NCBI RefSeq assembly: GCF_030546645.1
Contig: NZ_JAUOTO010000006.1
Coordinates: 558,001-622,000 of the forward strand
DNA: 64,000 bases
Source of the DNA: Flavitalea plasmicola
GTDB lineage: Bacteria > Bacteroidota > Bacteroidia > Chitinophagales > Chitinophagaceae
Direction of reading: 5' to 3'
The first letter of the stretch is position 1. Each line of letters starts with the position of its first letter. Below, one piece after another: positions 15,764-23,931 of this stretch. The notes below the pieces were generated by a model. The model did not search any database, was not told where the DNA came from, and worked only from the letters and a program-made list of their open reading frames with translations. A program made the translations under genes and the position numbers.

Positions 15764-17611
15764 ATGAATTTACAACTACCGGATATTCTCATCATCGTAG
15801 CATACCTGGTCACCATGGTGATGATCGGCTGGCTTTTACGTAAGAAAGCGAGGTTGAACAAGGAAAATTACTTACTGGGAGGGAAATCCCTTCCCTGGTA
15901 TATGCTGGGCCTGAGCGATGCTTCCGATATGTTCGATATTTCCGGGACCATGTGGATGGTCAGCCTCTGCTTTGTTTATGGCATGAAAAGTATCTGGATC
16001 CCCTGGCTATGGCCCGTATTTAACCAGGTATTTATGATGATGTACCTGTCCCGCTGGATGAGAAGGTCCAATGCCACCACGGGCGCCGAATGGCTCACCG
16101 GCCGCTTTGGCGCATCGGGCCGCGGCGTACGTTCTTCGCATAATATTGTCGTGGCTTTTGCCCTGCTGAGCTGCCTGGGCTTCATGGCCTATGGGTTCGT
16201 AGGCCTGGGCAAGTTCGTGCAGGTATTCATCCCCTGGGATATCGTACGCCCCTATATACCTTTTAATGTCTCACCCGAATACGTGCCGCATTTCTACGGT
16301 ATCATTTTCACCCTCTTCGCAATGTTTTATTCCATCCTGGGCGGCATGCACAGCATCGTGCTGGGCGATGTCATCAAATATGGCCTCATGACCGTCGGCT
16401 GCATCAGTATTGCGATCATCGCCATGATACGCCTTCGGGGACATCACCTCAATGTGCCGGAAGGGTGGCTCAATCCCTTTTTTGGCGTAAGACTGGACCT
16501 GGACTGGCGAAATATTGTAAACGACGCGGATAAAAAGATCCAGGCGGACGGGTTCTCGCTTTTCAGCGTGTTTTTCATGATGATGCTCTTTAAGGGAATA
16601 TTTGCCAGCCTGGCTGGACCTGCGCCGAATTATGACATGCAGAAAGTGCTTAGCACCCGCTCTCCACAGGATGCCAGTAAGATGAGCGGCTTCGTATCCA
16701 TTATTCTATTGCCGATCCGCTATTCCATGATCATCGGTCTTACCGTCCTGGCTTTGTTATACTATCCCCGCATCAGCGACAGCTTACAGGCAGGCCATGG
16801 AACAGACTTCGAAAGGATCTTGCCGGCCACCATCAATAATTTTCTGCCCGTAGGGCTGATGGGCATCGTGCTGACAGGATTGCTGGGAGCTTTCATGGGT
16901 ACCTTCTCCGGTACGCTCAATGCCGCACAAGCCTACATGGTAAATGACATTTACCTGAAGTACATAAACCCCCAGGCTTCCACCCGCAGGACCATTTCCA
17001 TGAACTACCTGGCCGGCCTGGTGGTGGTGATCACAGGCGTGATATTGGGCCTTTTCGTAAAAGATGTGAACACCGTCCTCCAATGGATCGTATCGGGGCT
17101 TTACGGAGGCTATGTAGCCGCCAATATGTTGAAATGGCATTGGTGGAGATTCAACGCCAGCGGATTTTTCTGGGGTATGATGGCAGGGATCATCCCCGCC
17201 ATCGCGCTGGCCGTCCTGAAATCCTTCGGCTGGCTGAAAGGCCTGGATCTCTATTACTGGCCCATCCTCTTCCTGCTTTCCCTGGCAGGTTCCGTCCTGG
17301 GAAGCTATGCCACGCCGCCCACCGAAGAGGCCGTTTTGATGTCGTTTTACAAAACCGTAAGACCCTGGGGGTTCTGGAAACCCGTACATCAAAAAGTGAT
17401 TAAGGCGGATCCGGCATTCATTGGCAACCGGAATTTTCGCCTGAACGCTTTTAATATTTTGCTGGGCATCATAGGACAGCTATGCCTGACCATCCTGCCC
17501 ATGTACATCGTACTATGGTTGAAAGGGCCCCTGCTCGTCACACTGGTCCTGCTGCTGATCATCTGTTTGATCCTTAAAAAGACCTGGTGGGATAAACTAA
17601 ATGAATACTGA
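15764..17611 (+). CDS. sodium:solute symporter (SSS family)
   Basis: 615 residues with 13-14 hydrophobic segments, matching SSS symporters. The N-terminal LLRKKARLNKENYLLGGKSLPWY segment is the typical linker after the first span, and GLLGAFMGTFSGTLNAAQAYMVNDIY is the conserved region around the seventh to eighth spans. The inner-membrane protein should co-transport sodium and a small sugar. The following gene encodes a mannosylglucose phosphorylase, and a comparable symporter adjoins that enzyme in the known Bacteroides fragilis mannan locus, so mannosyl-glucose or mannobiose is the likely substrate. Its stop overlaps an early in-frame ATG of the next gene. Confidence 0.85.
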   Translation: MNLQLPDILIIVAYLVTMVMIGWLLRKKARLNKENYLLGGKSLPWYMLGLSDASDMFDISGTMWMVSLCFVYGMKSIWIPWLWPVFNQVFMMMYLSRWMRRSNATTGAEWLTGRFGASGRGVRSSHNIVVAFALLSCLGFMAYGFVGLGKFVQVFIPWDIVRPYIPFNVSPEYVPHFYGIIFTLFAMFYSILGGMHSIVLGDVIKYGLMTVGCISIAIIAMIRLRGHHLNVPEGWLNPFFGVRLDLDWRNIVNDADKKIQADGFSLFSVFFMMMLFKGIFASLAGPAPNYDMQKVLSTRSPQDASKMSGFVSIILLPIRYSMIIGLTVLALLYYPRISDSLQAGHGTDFERILPATINNFLPVGLMGIVLTGLLGAFMGTFSGTLNAAQAYMVNDIYLKYINPQASTRRTISMNYLAGLVVVITGVILGLFVKDVNTVLQWIVSGLYGGYVAANMLKWHWWRFNASGFFWGMMAGIIPAIALAVLKSFGWLKGLDLYYWPILFLLSLAGSVLGSYATPPTEEAVLMSFYKTVRPWGFWKPVHQKVIKADPAFIGNRNFRLNAFNILLGIIGQLCLTILPMYIVLWLKGPLLVTLVLLLIICLILKKTWWDKLNEY

Positions 17612-17645
17612 TCTAACCCTGTACAATATCAATAAAATGGACAAC

Positions 17646-18851
17646 ATGAAGAATACGTTCAACCGACGGCTGCCGCAGCTCAAAGCACAATATACCGCGC
17701 TCATCACGAGACCCAATGAGATTAATGGCGTGGGCAATGGCATCTTCGACCGCTGGAAATATCCCGTGCTCACCGCCGCGCACACCCCCCTGTTCTGGCG
17801 TTATGATCTGAATGAGAAGACAAATCCATTCCTGATGGAACGCTTTGGTATCAATGGCGTTTTCAATGCCGGCGCGATCAAATGGAACAATAGTTATTTG
17901 CTGATCACCCGCGTGGAAGGCTCCGACAGGAAATCATTTTTTGCCATCGCGGAGAGCCCTAATGGCATTGATCAGTTTAAATTCTGGGATTCCCCCTTGC
18001 ATATGCCCGTTTCCGGTGAGCCCGAAACAAATATCTATGACATCCGGCTCACCAGGCACGAAGATGGATATATATATGGGGTCTTCTGTACAGAGAGAAA
18101 AGACCCCTCGGCCCCTCCCGCTGACCAATCCTCGGCCATCGCCCAGTGCGGCATTGCCCGCACCAGGAATATGGTCGATTGGGAAAGACTGGCAGACCTC
18201 CAAACGCCATCCCCTCAACAACGCAATGTCGTCCTGCATCCTGAGCTGGTCGGCGGCAAATATGCTTTTTACACCAGGCCTCAGGACGGATTCATCAATG
18301 CCGGCAACGGAGGCGGCATCGGACTGGGCCTCTCCGCCTCTATTACCAATGCCGTAGTTGAAAAAGAGACCATCATCGACCCCCGCATCTATCATACCAT
18401 CAACGAGGCCAAGAACGGACTGGGACCCGCGCCCCTCCGAACCCGCCTCGGCTGGCTGCACCTGGCCCACGGCGTAAGGAATACTGCCGCTGGCCTCCGC
18501 TATACCCTCTACCTCTTTATGACGGACCTCCACGACCTCACCAGGGTCATCTACAGACCCGGCGGCTATTTCATCGCCCCAAAAGGAGAGGAAAGGGTGG
18601 GAGATGTATCCAATGTCGTATTCTCCAACGGATGGATAGCCGACGAGGACGGTGCCGTATTTATTTATTACGCGTCATCCGATACCCGGATGCATGTGGC
18701 AACGACCACTGTTGAAAAACTGCTGGATTACGTGGTCAATACCCCCGCCGATGAATACCATTCCGCCGGCTCGGCCCGTACCCTGCAACGGATCATCGAC
18801 AACAATAAGGCCTATATAGACGCCCCCCGCCCTGAAATTTTGGGAAATTAG
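17646..18851 (+). CDS. GH130 4-O-beta-D-mannosyl-D-glucose phosphorylase
   Basis: 401 residues from the ATG at 17646, which fits the length of characterised GH130_1 enzymes; ATGs at 17601 (overlapping the symporter) and 17637 are in frame. The sequence follows the Bacteroides fragilis enzyme closely as I remember it: YPVLTAAHTPLFWRYDLNE, the catalytic Asp132 in NIYDIRLT, GIARTRNMVDWERL, QRNVVLHPE, GWLHLAHGVRN and FIYYASSDTRMHVATT. It splits beta-1,4-mannosyl-glucose with phosphate into mannose-1-phosphate and glucose in the cytoplasm. Together with the symporter it forms the end of a beta-mannan or glucomannan pathway. No mannanase or epimerase is in the window. Confidence 0.9.
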   Translation: MKNTFNRRLPQLKAQYTALITRPNEINGVGNGIFDRWKYPVLTAAHTPLFWRYDLNEKTNPFLMERFGINGVFNAGAIKWNNSYLLITRVEGSDRKSFFAIAESPNGIDQFKFWDSPLHMPVSGEPETNIYDIRLTRHEDGYIYGVFCTERKDPSAPPADQSSAIAQCGIARTRNMVDWERLADLQTPSPQQRNVVLHPELVGGKYAFYTRPQDGFINAGNGGGIGLGLSASITNAVVEKETIIDPRIYHTINEAKNGLGPAPLRTRLGWLHLAHGVRNTAAGLRYTLYLFMTDLHDLTRVIYRPGGYFIAPKGEERVGDVSNVVFSNGWIADEDGAVFIYYASSDTRMHVATTTVEKLLDYVVNTPADEYHSAGSARTLQRIIDNNKAYIDAPRPEILGN

Positions 18852-18899
18852 TTTGAACATTTTGGTGTAGGTTTGGACGAAGAAAAAACTTTTACCGCT

Positions 18900-19562
18900 A
18901 TGCGACTCCTGCTGCTCATCACGTTCACTGCCTTTACTTCCATGATCACCAAAAAACCCACCCGCGTCGTATTCTTCGGAGACTCCATCACCCAACAGGG
19001 CGCCCAGCCCGGTGGATATATTGTAAAAATGAAAGAGGCCCTGGATAAGACAGGCAGAGGCTCCGACTTTGACTTCATCGGCGCCGGCATCGGAGGTAAC
19101 AAAGTATACGATCTCTACCTGCGCATGGAGGATGACGTGCTGGCTCAAAAACCCGATGTGGTGGTGATCTGGATAGGTGTAAACGACGTTTGGCACAAGG
19201 CATCCGCCGGCACAGGCACAGACCCCGATAAATTCGAAAAATTTTATGTGGCCATCATCAATAAATTGCTGGACAGGCATATCAAAGTGATTCTCTGCAC
19301 CCCCGCCGTCATCGGTGAAAAGACTGATTTCACCAATATGCAGGACGGCGACCTGAATGCGTACTCCCAGATTATTCGCAACCTGGCCCAGAAATTTCAT
19401 TGCGGCCTGGTGGACTTTCGGGAACTCTTCCATAACTATGAGCTGAAGAACAACCCGGCCAACAACGAATCCGGCATCCTCACCAGGGACCGTGTACACC
19501 TGAACGATGCCGGCAATCAGCTGGTAGCGGACAAAATGTGGGAAGCCCTGGATTCAAAATAG
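18900..19562 (+). CDS. SGNH/GDSL-type esterase
   Basis: 220 residues from the ATG at 18900, which gives a signal-like hydrophobic start (RLLLLITFTAFTSM); an upstream TTG at 18873 is rejected. Block I is FFGDSITQQG (catalytic Ser), block II has the Gly in GAGIGGN, block III is WIGVNDVW (oxyanion Asn), and block V is DRVHLND (Asp and His). The set is complete, so it should be an active acyl esterase, possibly removing acetyl groups from mannan oligosaccharides given its place after the phosphorylase. It lies 48 bases downstream of that gene. Location is probably periplasmic. Confidence 0.82.
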   Translation: MRLLLLITFTAFTSMITKKPTRVVFFGDSITQQGAQPGGYIVKMKEALDKTGRGSDFDFIGAGIGGNKVYDLYLRMEDDVLAQKPDVVVIWIGVNDVWHKASAGTGTDPDKFEKFYVAIINKLLDRHIKVILCTPAVIGEKTDFTNMQDGDLNAYSQIIRNLAQKFHCGLVDFRELFHNYELKNNPANNESGILTRDRVHLNDAGNQLVADKMWEALDSK

Positions 19563-19581
19563 CATCCAAATAAACTTTCAT

Positions 19582-20244
19582 ATGGGAAAGACAGTCCTGA
19601 TCACTGGCGCAAATGGCAATCTGGGCGTCGCCGCCGTAAAAAAATTCCTGGATAAAGGATACAAGGTAATTGCCGTCGACCACACGGGCACCCACCTGGG
19701 GTTTGCCGCATCACACGACAATTTCGAGCTGAAGGACATCAACCTTTCCGACGAGGCGGCCACCGAAGACTTTATCGCCGAAGCCATTAGCCTTTACGGC
19801 CGTATTGATGGAGCCCTACTGCTGGTGGGCGGTTTCGCCATGGGCGATGTCGCAGCCACAGATGGGGCAGCTATGCAAAAAATGTATTCCCTGAACTTCG
19901 AGACAGCCTGGTTTGCTGCCCGCCCCTTATTCCGGCATATGATGGAAAACGGCTTCGGCCGGCTGATCTTCATGGGCGCCCGCACGGCAATAAAACCCGA
20001 GCTGGGCAAAGGAGCACTCGCTTACGCCCTCACCAAATCCATGCTGTTCAACCTGGCTGATCTGTTGAACGCCTCTGCAAAAGGAAAGAATGTACTGGCC
20101 TCCGTCGTCGCACCTGGAACGATAGACACCGAGCTCAACCATAAAAGCATGCCCGATGCCGACTCCAGCGGCTGGATAGAACCTGCCCAGCTGGCCGACG
20201 TGCTGGAGCTTATCTGCAGCGGAAAAGAACTCTCACTTAAATAG
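19582..20244 (+). CDS. short-chain dehydrogenase/reductase
   Basis: 220 residues, a Rossmann-fold SDR. The cofactor loop is TGANGNLGVAA near the N-terminus, and an Asp after the second strand (VIAVDH) suggests NAD(H). The catalytic Tyr-x-x-x-Lys appears as YALTK, preceded by the conserved region GRLIFMGAR, in which the usual catalytic Ser is replaced by Gly/Ala. That makes the activity uncertain. It follows the SGNH gene by 19 bases and ends the operon at a strong terminator. A role in sugar oxidation is possible but unproven. Confidence 0.8.
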   Translation: MGKTVLITGANGNLGVAAVKKFLDKGYKVIAVDHTGTHLGFAASHDNFELKDINLSDEAATEDFIAEAISLYGRIDGALLLVGGFAMGDVAATDGAAMQKMYSLNFETAWFAARPLFRHMMENGFGRLIFMGARTAIKPELGKGALAYALTKSMLFNLADLLNASAKGKNVLASVVAPGTIDTELNHKSMPDADSSGWIEPAQLADVLELICSGKELSLK

Positions 20245-20256
20245 TTTCCGGCCAAA

Positions 20257-20291
20257 GAGAATGCCCGCCGTCAGGCGGGCATTCTCTTTAC
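20257..20291. terminator. strong bidirectional intrinsic terminator
   Basis: A perfect 13-bp stem, GAGAATGCCCGCC (20257-20269) with GGCGGGCATTCTC (20274-20286), loop GTCA, followed by TTTA on the right. It lies between the convergent SDR gene and CBM48 gene and probably stops both. Confidence 0.85.
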
Positions 20292-20307
20292 TCACAACCC
20301 ATAGTGT

Positions 20308-20619
20308 CTAAACAGTTAGCACGCTGTTAAACCCCGTCACACCATCCGGCTCCCGCAGGGGATTTTCAATATCTTCCATCCACATCTTATCATCGATCAA
20401 AAATCGATAATAATACTTGCCATTCGGCAACATAGGAATGGAGATCTTCCACCCGCCTCCGGTGACCCTTTCTGGCTTCATTTGCAGTTCATCGGTCGCC
20501 CAATGATTGAAAGTTCCCGCCAGTGAGATGTGTTTACAGGCGGCCGCATTCAGATGGTGTACATAAAACTCGATCCTTTTTGTTCGCCTGTTGATGTACG
20601 GCGATTCGCGCAGTTTCAT
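20308..20619 (-). CDS. stand-alone CBM48 / AMPK-beta-type glycogen-binding protein
   Basis: 103 residues, nearly all one E-set carbohydrate-binding domain: KHISLAGTFNHWA (the conserved GxFNxW turn), then GGWKISIPMLPNGKYYYRFLIDD and the FNSVLTV end. Proteins with isolated domains of this type are seen in Bacteroidota; in glycogen enzymes the domain binds alpha-glucans. No catalytic domain and no signal peptide are visible, so it is cytoplasmic and perhaps a regulator or adaptor for glycogen. It is monocistronic, with its own -7 box upstream and the bidirectional terminator downstream. Confidence 0.8.
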   Translation of the reverse strand: MKLRESPYINRRTKRIEFYVHHLNAAACKHISLAGTFNHWATDELQMKPERVTGGGWKISIPMLPNGKYYYRFLIDDKMWMEDIENPLREPDGVTGFNSVLTV

Positions 20620-20669
20620 AGCAACCCCCTTTTTTAGATTTTAAATAATCGCTTTCATCCGGGCAAGGA

Positions 20670-20677
20670 CAAAATTA
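20670..20677 (-). promoter_or_regulatory. candidate -7 box for the CBM48 gene
   Basis: On the minus strand the bases read TAATTTTG, an exact TAnnTTTG match, 50 bases upstream of the CBM48 start. No TTTG lies at the expected distance, so support is limited to the -7 element. Confidence 0.35.
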
Positions 20678-20884
20678 TACATGACTAATCGAATTTTAGC
20701 ATGCAACAGGTAGACGACCCATACGATAAAGTGTTTAGGGAAGAGTGTACAAAATTTACAAATTTTTTCGGCATATTGCAAGAAGATAGATTATTTATTT
20801 GCTAAAACGGTTTAATGCATTTTTAATGGGGTAGAGTAGGCCACAACCCCTCAATTACACTATATTACACCATTCGGTACCACC

Positions 20885-21577
20885 ATGGCAGAAACAAAGA
20901 TCTTATTGGTAGAAGATGAAAAGAAAATAGCGGAAACCCTGCGTAAAGGACTGACGGAACATCATTATGAAGTGGACGTAGCCTATGATGGGGCCATCGG
21001 CAAAAAACTCTTTGACGCAGGCGCCTATGACCTCGCTATCCTGGATATCAACCTGCCGCTGATGAATGGATATGAGCTGGCACGTCATATCCGCTCCTAC
21101 AATGAAGAGATCCTCGTAATCATGCTGACTGCCATGAACACGACGGAAGATAAAATAGAAGGCTTCGAGGCAGGTGCTGACGACTATATCGTAAAACCCT
21201 TCGACTTCCAGGAGCTGCTGGTTCGCATCCGCGCCCTTCTGAAACGCCTCCACCATCAGCCGGCCGCCGGCCCCAACGTATTGAAAGTGGGAGATCTGGT
21301 CATGAATCTCGATAGTAAGGAAGTGTCCCGCGAAGGCAGGAATATCCCGCTGACAGCCAAAGAGTTTCAATTATTGGAATACTTCATCCGGAACAAGAAT
21401 AAAGTGGTGTCCCGCATTGACATCGCCATGAATGTGTGGGACATCGACTTCGATACCAAGACAAATGTCATCGACGTATATGTGAATTTCCTCCGGAAAA
21501 AGATCGAAAAAGACTTTTCTTCCAAGCTCATCTACACCCAGGTGGGCATGGGATATGTTCTGAAAGAAACCCCCTGA
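20885..21577 (+). CDS. OmpR-family response regulator
   Basis: 230 residues. The receiver domain (about 1-118) has E10/D11, phospho-acceptor Asp54 in ILDINLP, and Lys104 in YIVKPF. A winged-helix output domain covers about 135-228 (LTAKEFQLLEYFI, VIDVYVNFLRKKI). It is a paralogue of the regulator at 3691. The upstream 265 bases, shared with the CBM48 gene, hold its promoter. The kinase starts one base after the stop. A likely target is the 11-bp repeat ahead of the usp gene at 23054. Confidence 0.95.
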   Translation: MAETKILLVEDEKKIAETLRKGLTEHHYEVDVAYDGAIGKKLFDAGAYDLAILDINLPLMNGYELARHIRSYNEEILVIMLTAMNTTEDKIEGFEAGADDYIVKPFDFQELLVRIRALLKRLHHQPAAGPNVLKVGDLVMNLDSKEVSREGRNIPLTAKEFQLLEYFIRNKNKVVSRIDIAMNVWDIDFDTKTNVIDVYVNFLRKKIEKDFSSKLIYTQVGMGYVLKETP

Positions 21578-21578
21578 C

Positions 21579-22958
21579 GTGAAGATCCGCTACAAAATAA
21601 TGCTGCTGTTCACATTGCTGGTAACAGCGATCATATCCGTATTGACGTTGTCCGTCTCCTACTTTGCCAAGCTCGAAAGGGTGCAGGTTTTCAACAAACG
21701 ACTGAAAGCGCGCGCCAGCTACAATACCCAGCTCTACGCGCTGATGGGCGACAGCGCCTTTTCCTTTCTCCGGCGGATGGATACCACCGGCGGCCTCCTG
21801 CCCGCCCGCAGTATGGGTATCTATACCGATGATGGTAAGACTTTGTATCAATATGATGTACCCGGAGCACCCCTGCTCCGCGTCGACAATGACCTCCTGC
21901 GGGAAGTGATAGGAAAGGGAGAAAAATTCTTCACACTGGGTGACCGGGATGCCATCGCCATCCACAGGGAAACCCGTAATAGGGACTTCATCGTAGTGGT
22001 GGCGGGCCATGATGACGATGGGCTGGAAAGAGTGGGAACCTTAAACAAGATCCTCCTGTTCAGCCTGGTGCTGGGCGTCTGTCTCACGGCCCTGGTAAGC
22101 TACCTGTTTACAGGTCAATTGCTACGGCCCCTGTCCCAGATCATCCGGGAAGTACAGGACATCTCCTCCTATGACCTTTCTCACCGAATCCGCGCCGGCA
22201 CCGGACAGGACGAGCTGAGCCAGCTGGCCAATACATTCAACGATTTACTTGGACGCCTGCAGGAGTCATTCGCCATTCAACGCAGGTTCATCTCCAATGC
22301 CTCCCATGAACTTTCAACCCCCCTCACTTCCGTTTCCAGCCAGGTGGAGGTCATCCTGCAAAAAGAAAGGAACGCCGATGAATACAAACAGGTGCTTTAT
22401 TCCATCCGTGAGGACGTCCAGCAGATGCGCCAACTGACCAAAAGTCTCCTCGAGATCGCCAAGACAGGCTCCCAGGGCGGTATCGAACTCAATGAAGTAC
22501 GGGTGGATGAACTGCTGCTGAAAGTGACGGCAGATGTGAAAAAGCTCAGTAGCGACTACCGCGTCGAGCTCAACTTCGGAGAATTTCCAGAAGATGAAAA
22601 GGATTTTGTCGTATTTGGCAATAACGAGCTCTTATACATTGCCATAAAGAATATCGTGGAGAATGGATGTAAATATTCCACGGACAAACGGTCCGTGGTC
22701 GACCTCTCCTTCACAGACCATAAAGTATTTGTGCAGGTGGTAAACCAGGGGGATGTCATTGCGGCCGAAGAGATCCAGCAGATCTTTCAGCCTTTTTACA
22801 GGGGAGCCGGCACCGCCAATACCAGAGGATTTGGCCTGGGCCTGGCGCTCGCCCAACGTATCATAGCCCTCCATAAAGGCTTTATACGGGTAAGATCCGA
22901 TATGGACACAGGCACCAGCTTCACTATCGAAATGCCCTCCATCACCATCTTCAACTGA
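21579..22958 (+). CDS. sensor histidine kinase (HAMP, HisKA, HATPase)
   Basis: 459 residues from a GTG at 21579. That start is supported by alignment with the paralogous kinase at 3686, whose first residues are nearly the same (MKIRYKIMLLFTLL versus MKIQLKITLLFTLL). There is a membrane segment at about 7-30, an extracytoplasmic domain to about 155, a second span at about 157-179, HAMP, then HisKA with His243 in SNASHELSTPL. The ATPase domain has NIVENGCKYS, FQPFYRG and GFGLGLALA; the G1 box reads NQGDVI and lacks the usual D-x-G, which may lower activity. It pairs with the regulator just upstream. Confidence 0.93.
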   Translation: MKIRYKIMLLFTLLVTAIISVLTLSVSYFAKLERVQVFNKRLKARASYNTQLYALMGDSAFSFLRRMDTTGGLLPARSMGIYTDDGKTLYQYDVPGAPLLRVDNDLLREVIGKGEKFFTLGDRDAIAIHRETRNRDFIVVVAGHDDDGLERVGTLNKILLFSLVLGVCLTALVSYLFTGQLLRPLSQIIREVQDISSYDLSHRIRAGTGQDELSQLANTFNDLLGRLQESFAIQRRFISNASHELSTPLTSVSSQVEVILQKERNADEYKQVLYSIREDVQQMRQLTKSLLEIAKTGSQGGIELNEVRVDELLLKVTADVKKLSSDYRVELNFGEFPEDEKDFVVFGNNELLYIAIKNIVENGCKYSTDKRSVVDLSFTDHKVFVQVVNQGDVIAAEEIQQIFQPFYRGAGTANTRGFGLGLALAQRIIALHKGFIRVRSDMDTGTSFTIEMPSITIFN

Positions 22959-22988
22959 GTTTTGTTAACGATCCTCCTGCACCGCTAT

Positions 22989-23010
22989 TTTAATTCCTGT
23001 TTAATGCCCG
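22989..23010 (+). promoter_or_regulatory. 11-bp direct repeat upstream of usp
   Basis: TTTAATTCCTG (22989-22999) is followed directly by TTTAATGCCCG (23000-23010), a tandem repeat with 11-bp period in the gap between kinase and usp genes. Its position mirrors that of the GTAAGAA array near 2250, so it may be the operator of the regulator at 20885. Sequence support is modest, since only 8 of 11 positions agree. Confidence 0.35.
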
Positions 23011-23053
23011 TACGAAGACGATGGCCTAGTTTTGGGAAGAGGGAACGAAGCTC

Positions 23054-23887
23054 ATGCAAAAATTATTCAACCATATGCTCGTGCCGGTGGACCTTGCAGA
23101 CGATGAGGGCATTGTACAACAAGCGCTTCACATGGCCGGCCGCCTGCAATGCCAGCTGCACCTTTTCTACCATGTTCCTGGCGCTCACGGCGAAGGGGCG
23201 GCCGGCAGGTTAAAAGCCGATATACGGCAACGGCATCCTTTTCTCGCGGATCCTGCCATCTCCCTCGAAGTAAACATAGAACCCTCCTTCCCTGAAAGAC
23301 AGATCCTTGATTATACCAAAAGGCACGGCATCGACCTCATCCTGCTCGTCAGGAAGAAAAGACCCGGCCACCCCCTCTTCCGGCACCCCGTTGGCGCTGA
23401 CGTGGACCGGCTCGTAAATAAGGCCCTCTGCCCTGTGCTCTCCGTATTCGAACAGCCGTCCTTTTCCAGCCTGCAGAAGATCGTGCTGCCCGTAGGAGAT
23501 CATATCCCGATGCGCCAGCTGGTTTTCGCCACCTACCTGGGCAGGACTGTTAATTCCACCATCCACCTCATAGCGCCCGGCAGCAGCAATGACCCTGGCT
23601 TTGCCATCGGGTCCCATGATAACCTCCATAAATGCTACCGCCTGCTGAGAGAGAATACAAACCTTTCCATAGAATGCCAGGCCAGTCCCGAAGAGGACCT
23701 GGAAGAGGCTGCCTGGGATTATGCGAAGAAAATTAAGGCCGACCTCATCCTCACCTCTCCTGGAAAGGGATCCATGCACGCCGGCTTCTGGAACAAGCTC
23801 CGCAGCAAATTCTTAAAATGGACCGGCGCACATTCATTGCCCAATACTTTCAGCATACCTGTAATGACGATCTCTAATCAGAATTAA
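23054..23887 (+). CDS. tandem UspA-domain universal stress protein
   Basis: 277 residues forming two Usp-like halves. The first begins FNHMLVPVDLADDEG and ends NKALCPVLSVFEQ at about 135; the second begins LQKIVLPVGDH at about 140 and ends SIPVMTISN. The G-2x-G-9x-G motif is not complete in either half. Two-domain Usp proteins are common in Bacteroidota and act in the cytoplasm in stress or energy-limitation responses. It lies between the two-component system and the lactate permease, 95 bases after the kinase, and is probably controlled by that system. Confidence 0.75.
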   Translation: MQKLFNHMLVPVDLADDEGIVQQALHMAGRLQCQLHLFYHVPGAHGEGAAGRLKADIRQRHPFLADPAISLEVNIEPSFPERQILDYTKRHGIDLILLVRKKRPGHPLFRHPVGADVDRLVNKALCPVLSVFEQPSFSSLQKIVLPVGDHIPMRQLVFATYLGRTVNSTIHLIAPGSSNDPGFAIGSHDNLHKCYRLLRENTNLSIECQASPEEDLEEAAWDYAKKIKADLILTSPGKGSMHAGFWNKLRSKFLKWTGAHSLPNTFSIPVMTISNQN

Positions 23888-23931
23888 CCAAAGTCCCATG
23901 GCGCTCAATTCTTTCGTAAATTGAACGACAT

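Noticed and set aside
18675-19499. 274-codon minus-strand frame across the phosphorylase and esterase genes
   Set aside because: It spans two real genes on the other strand with complete catalytic motifs; no signal or domain supports it.
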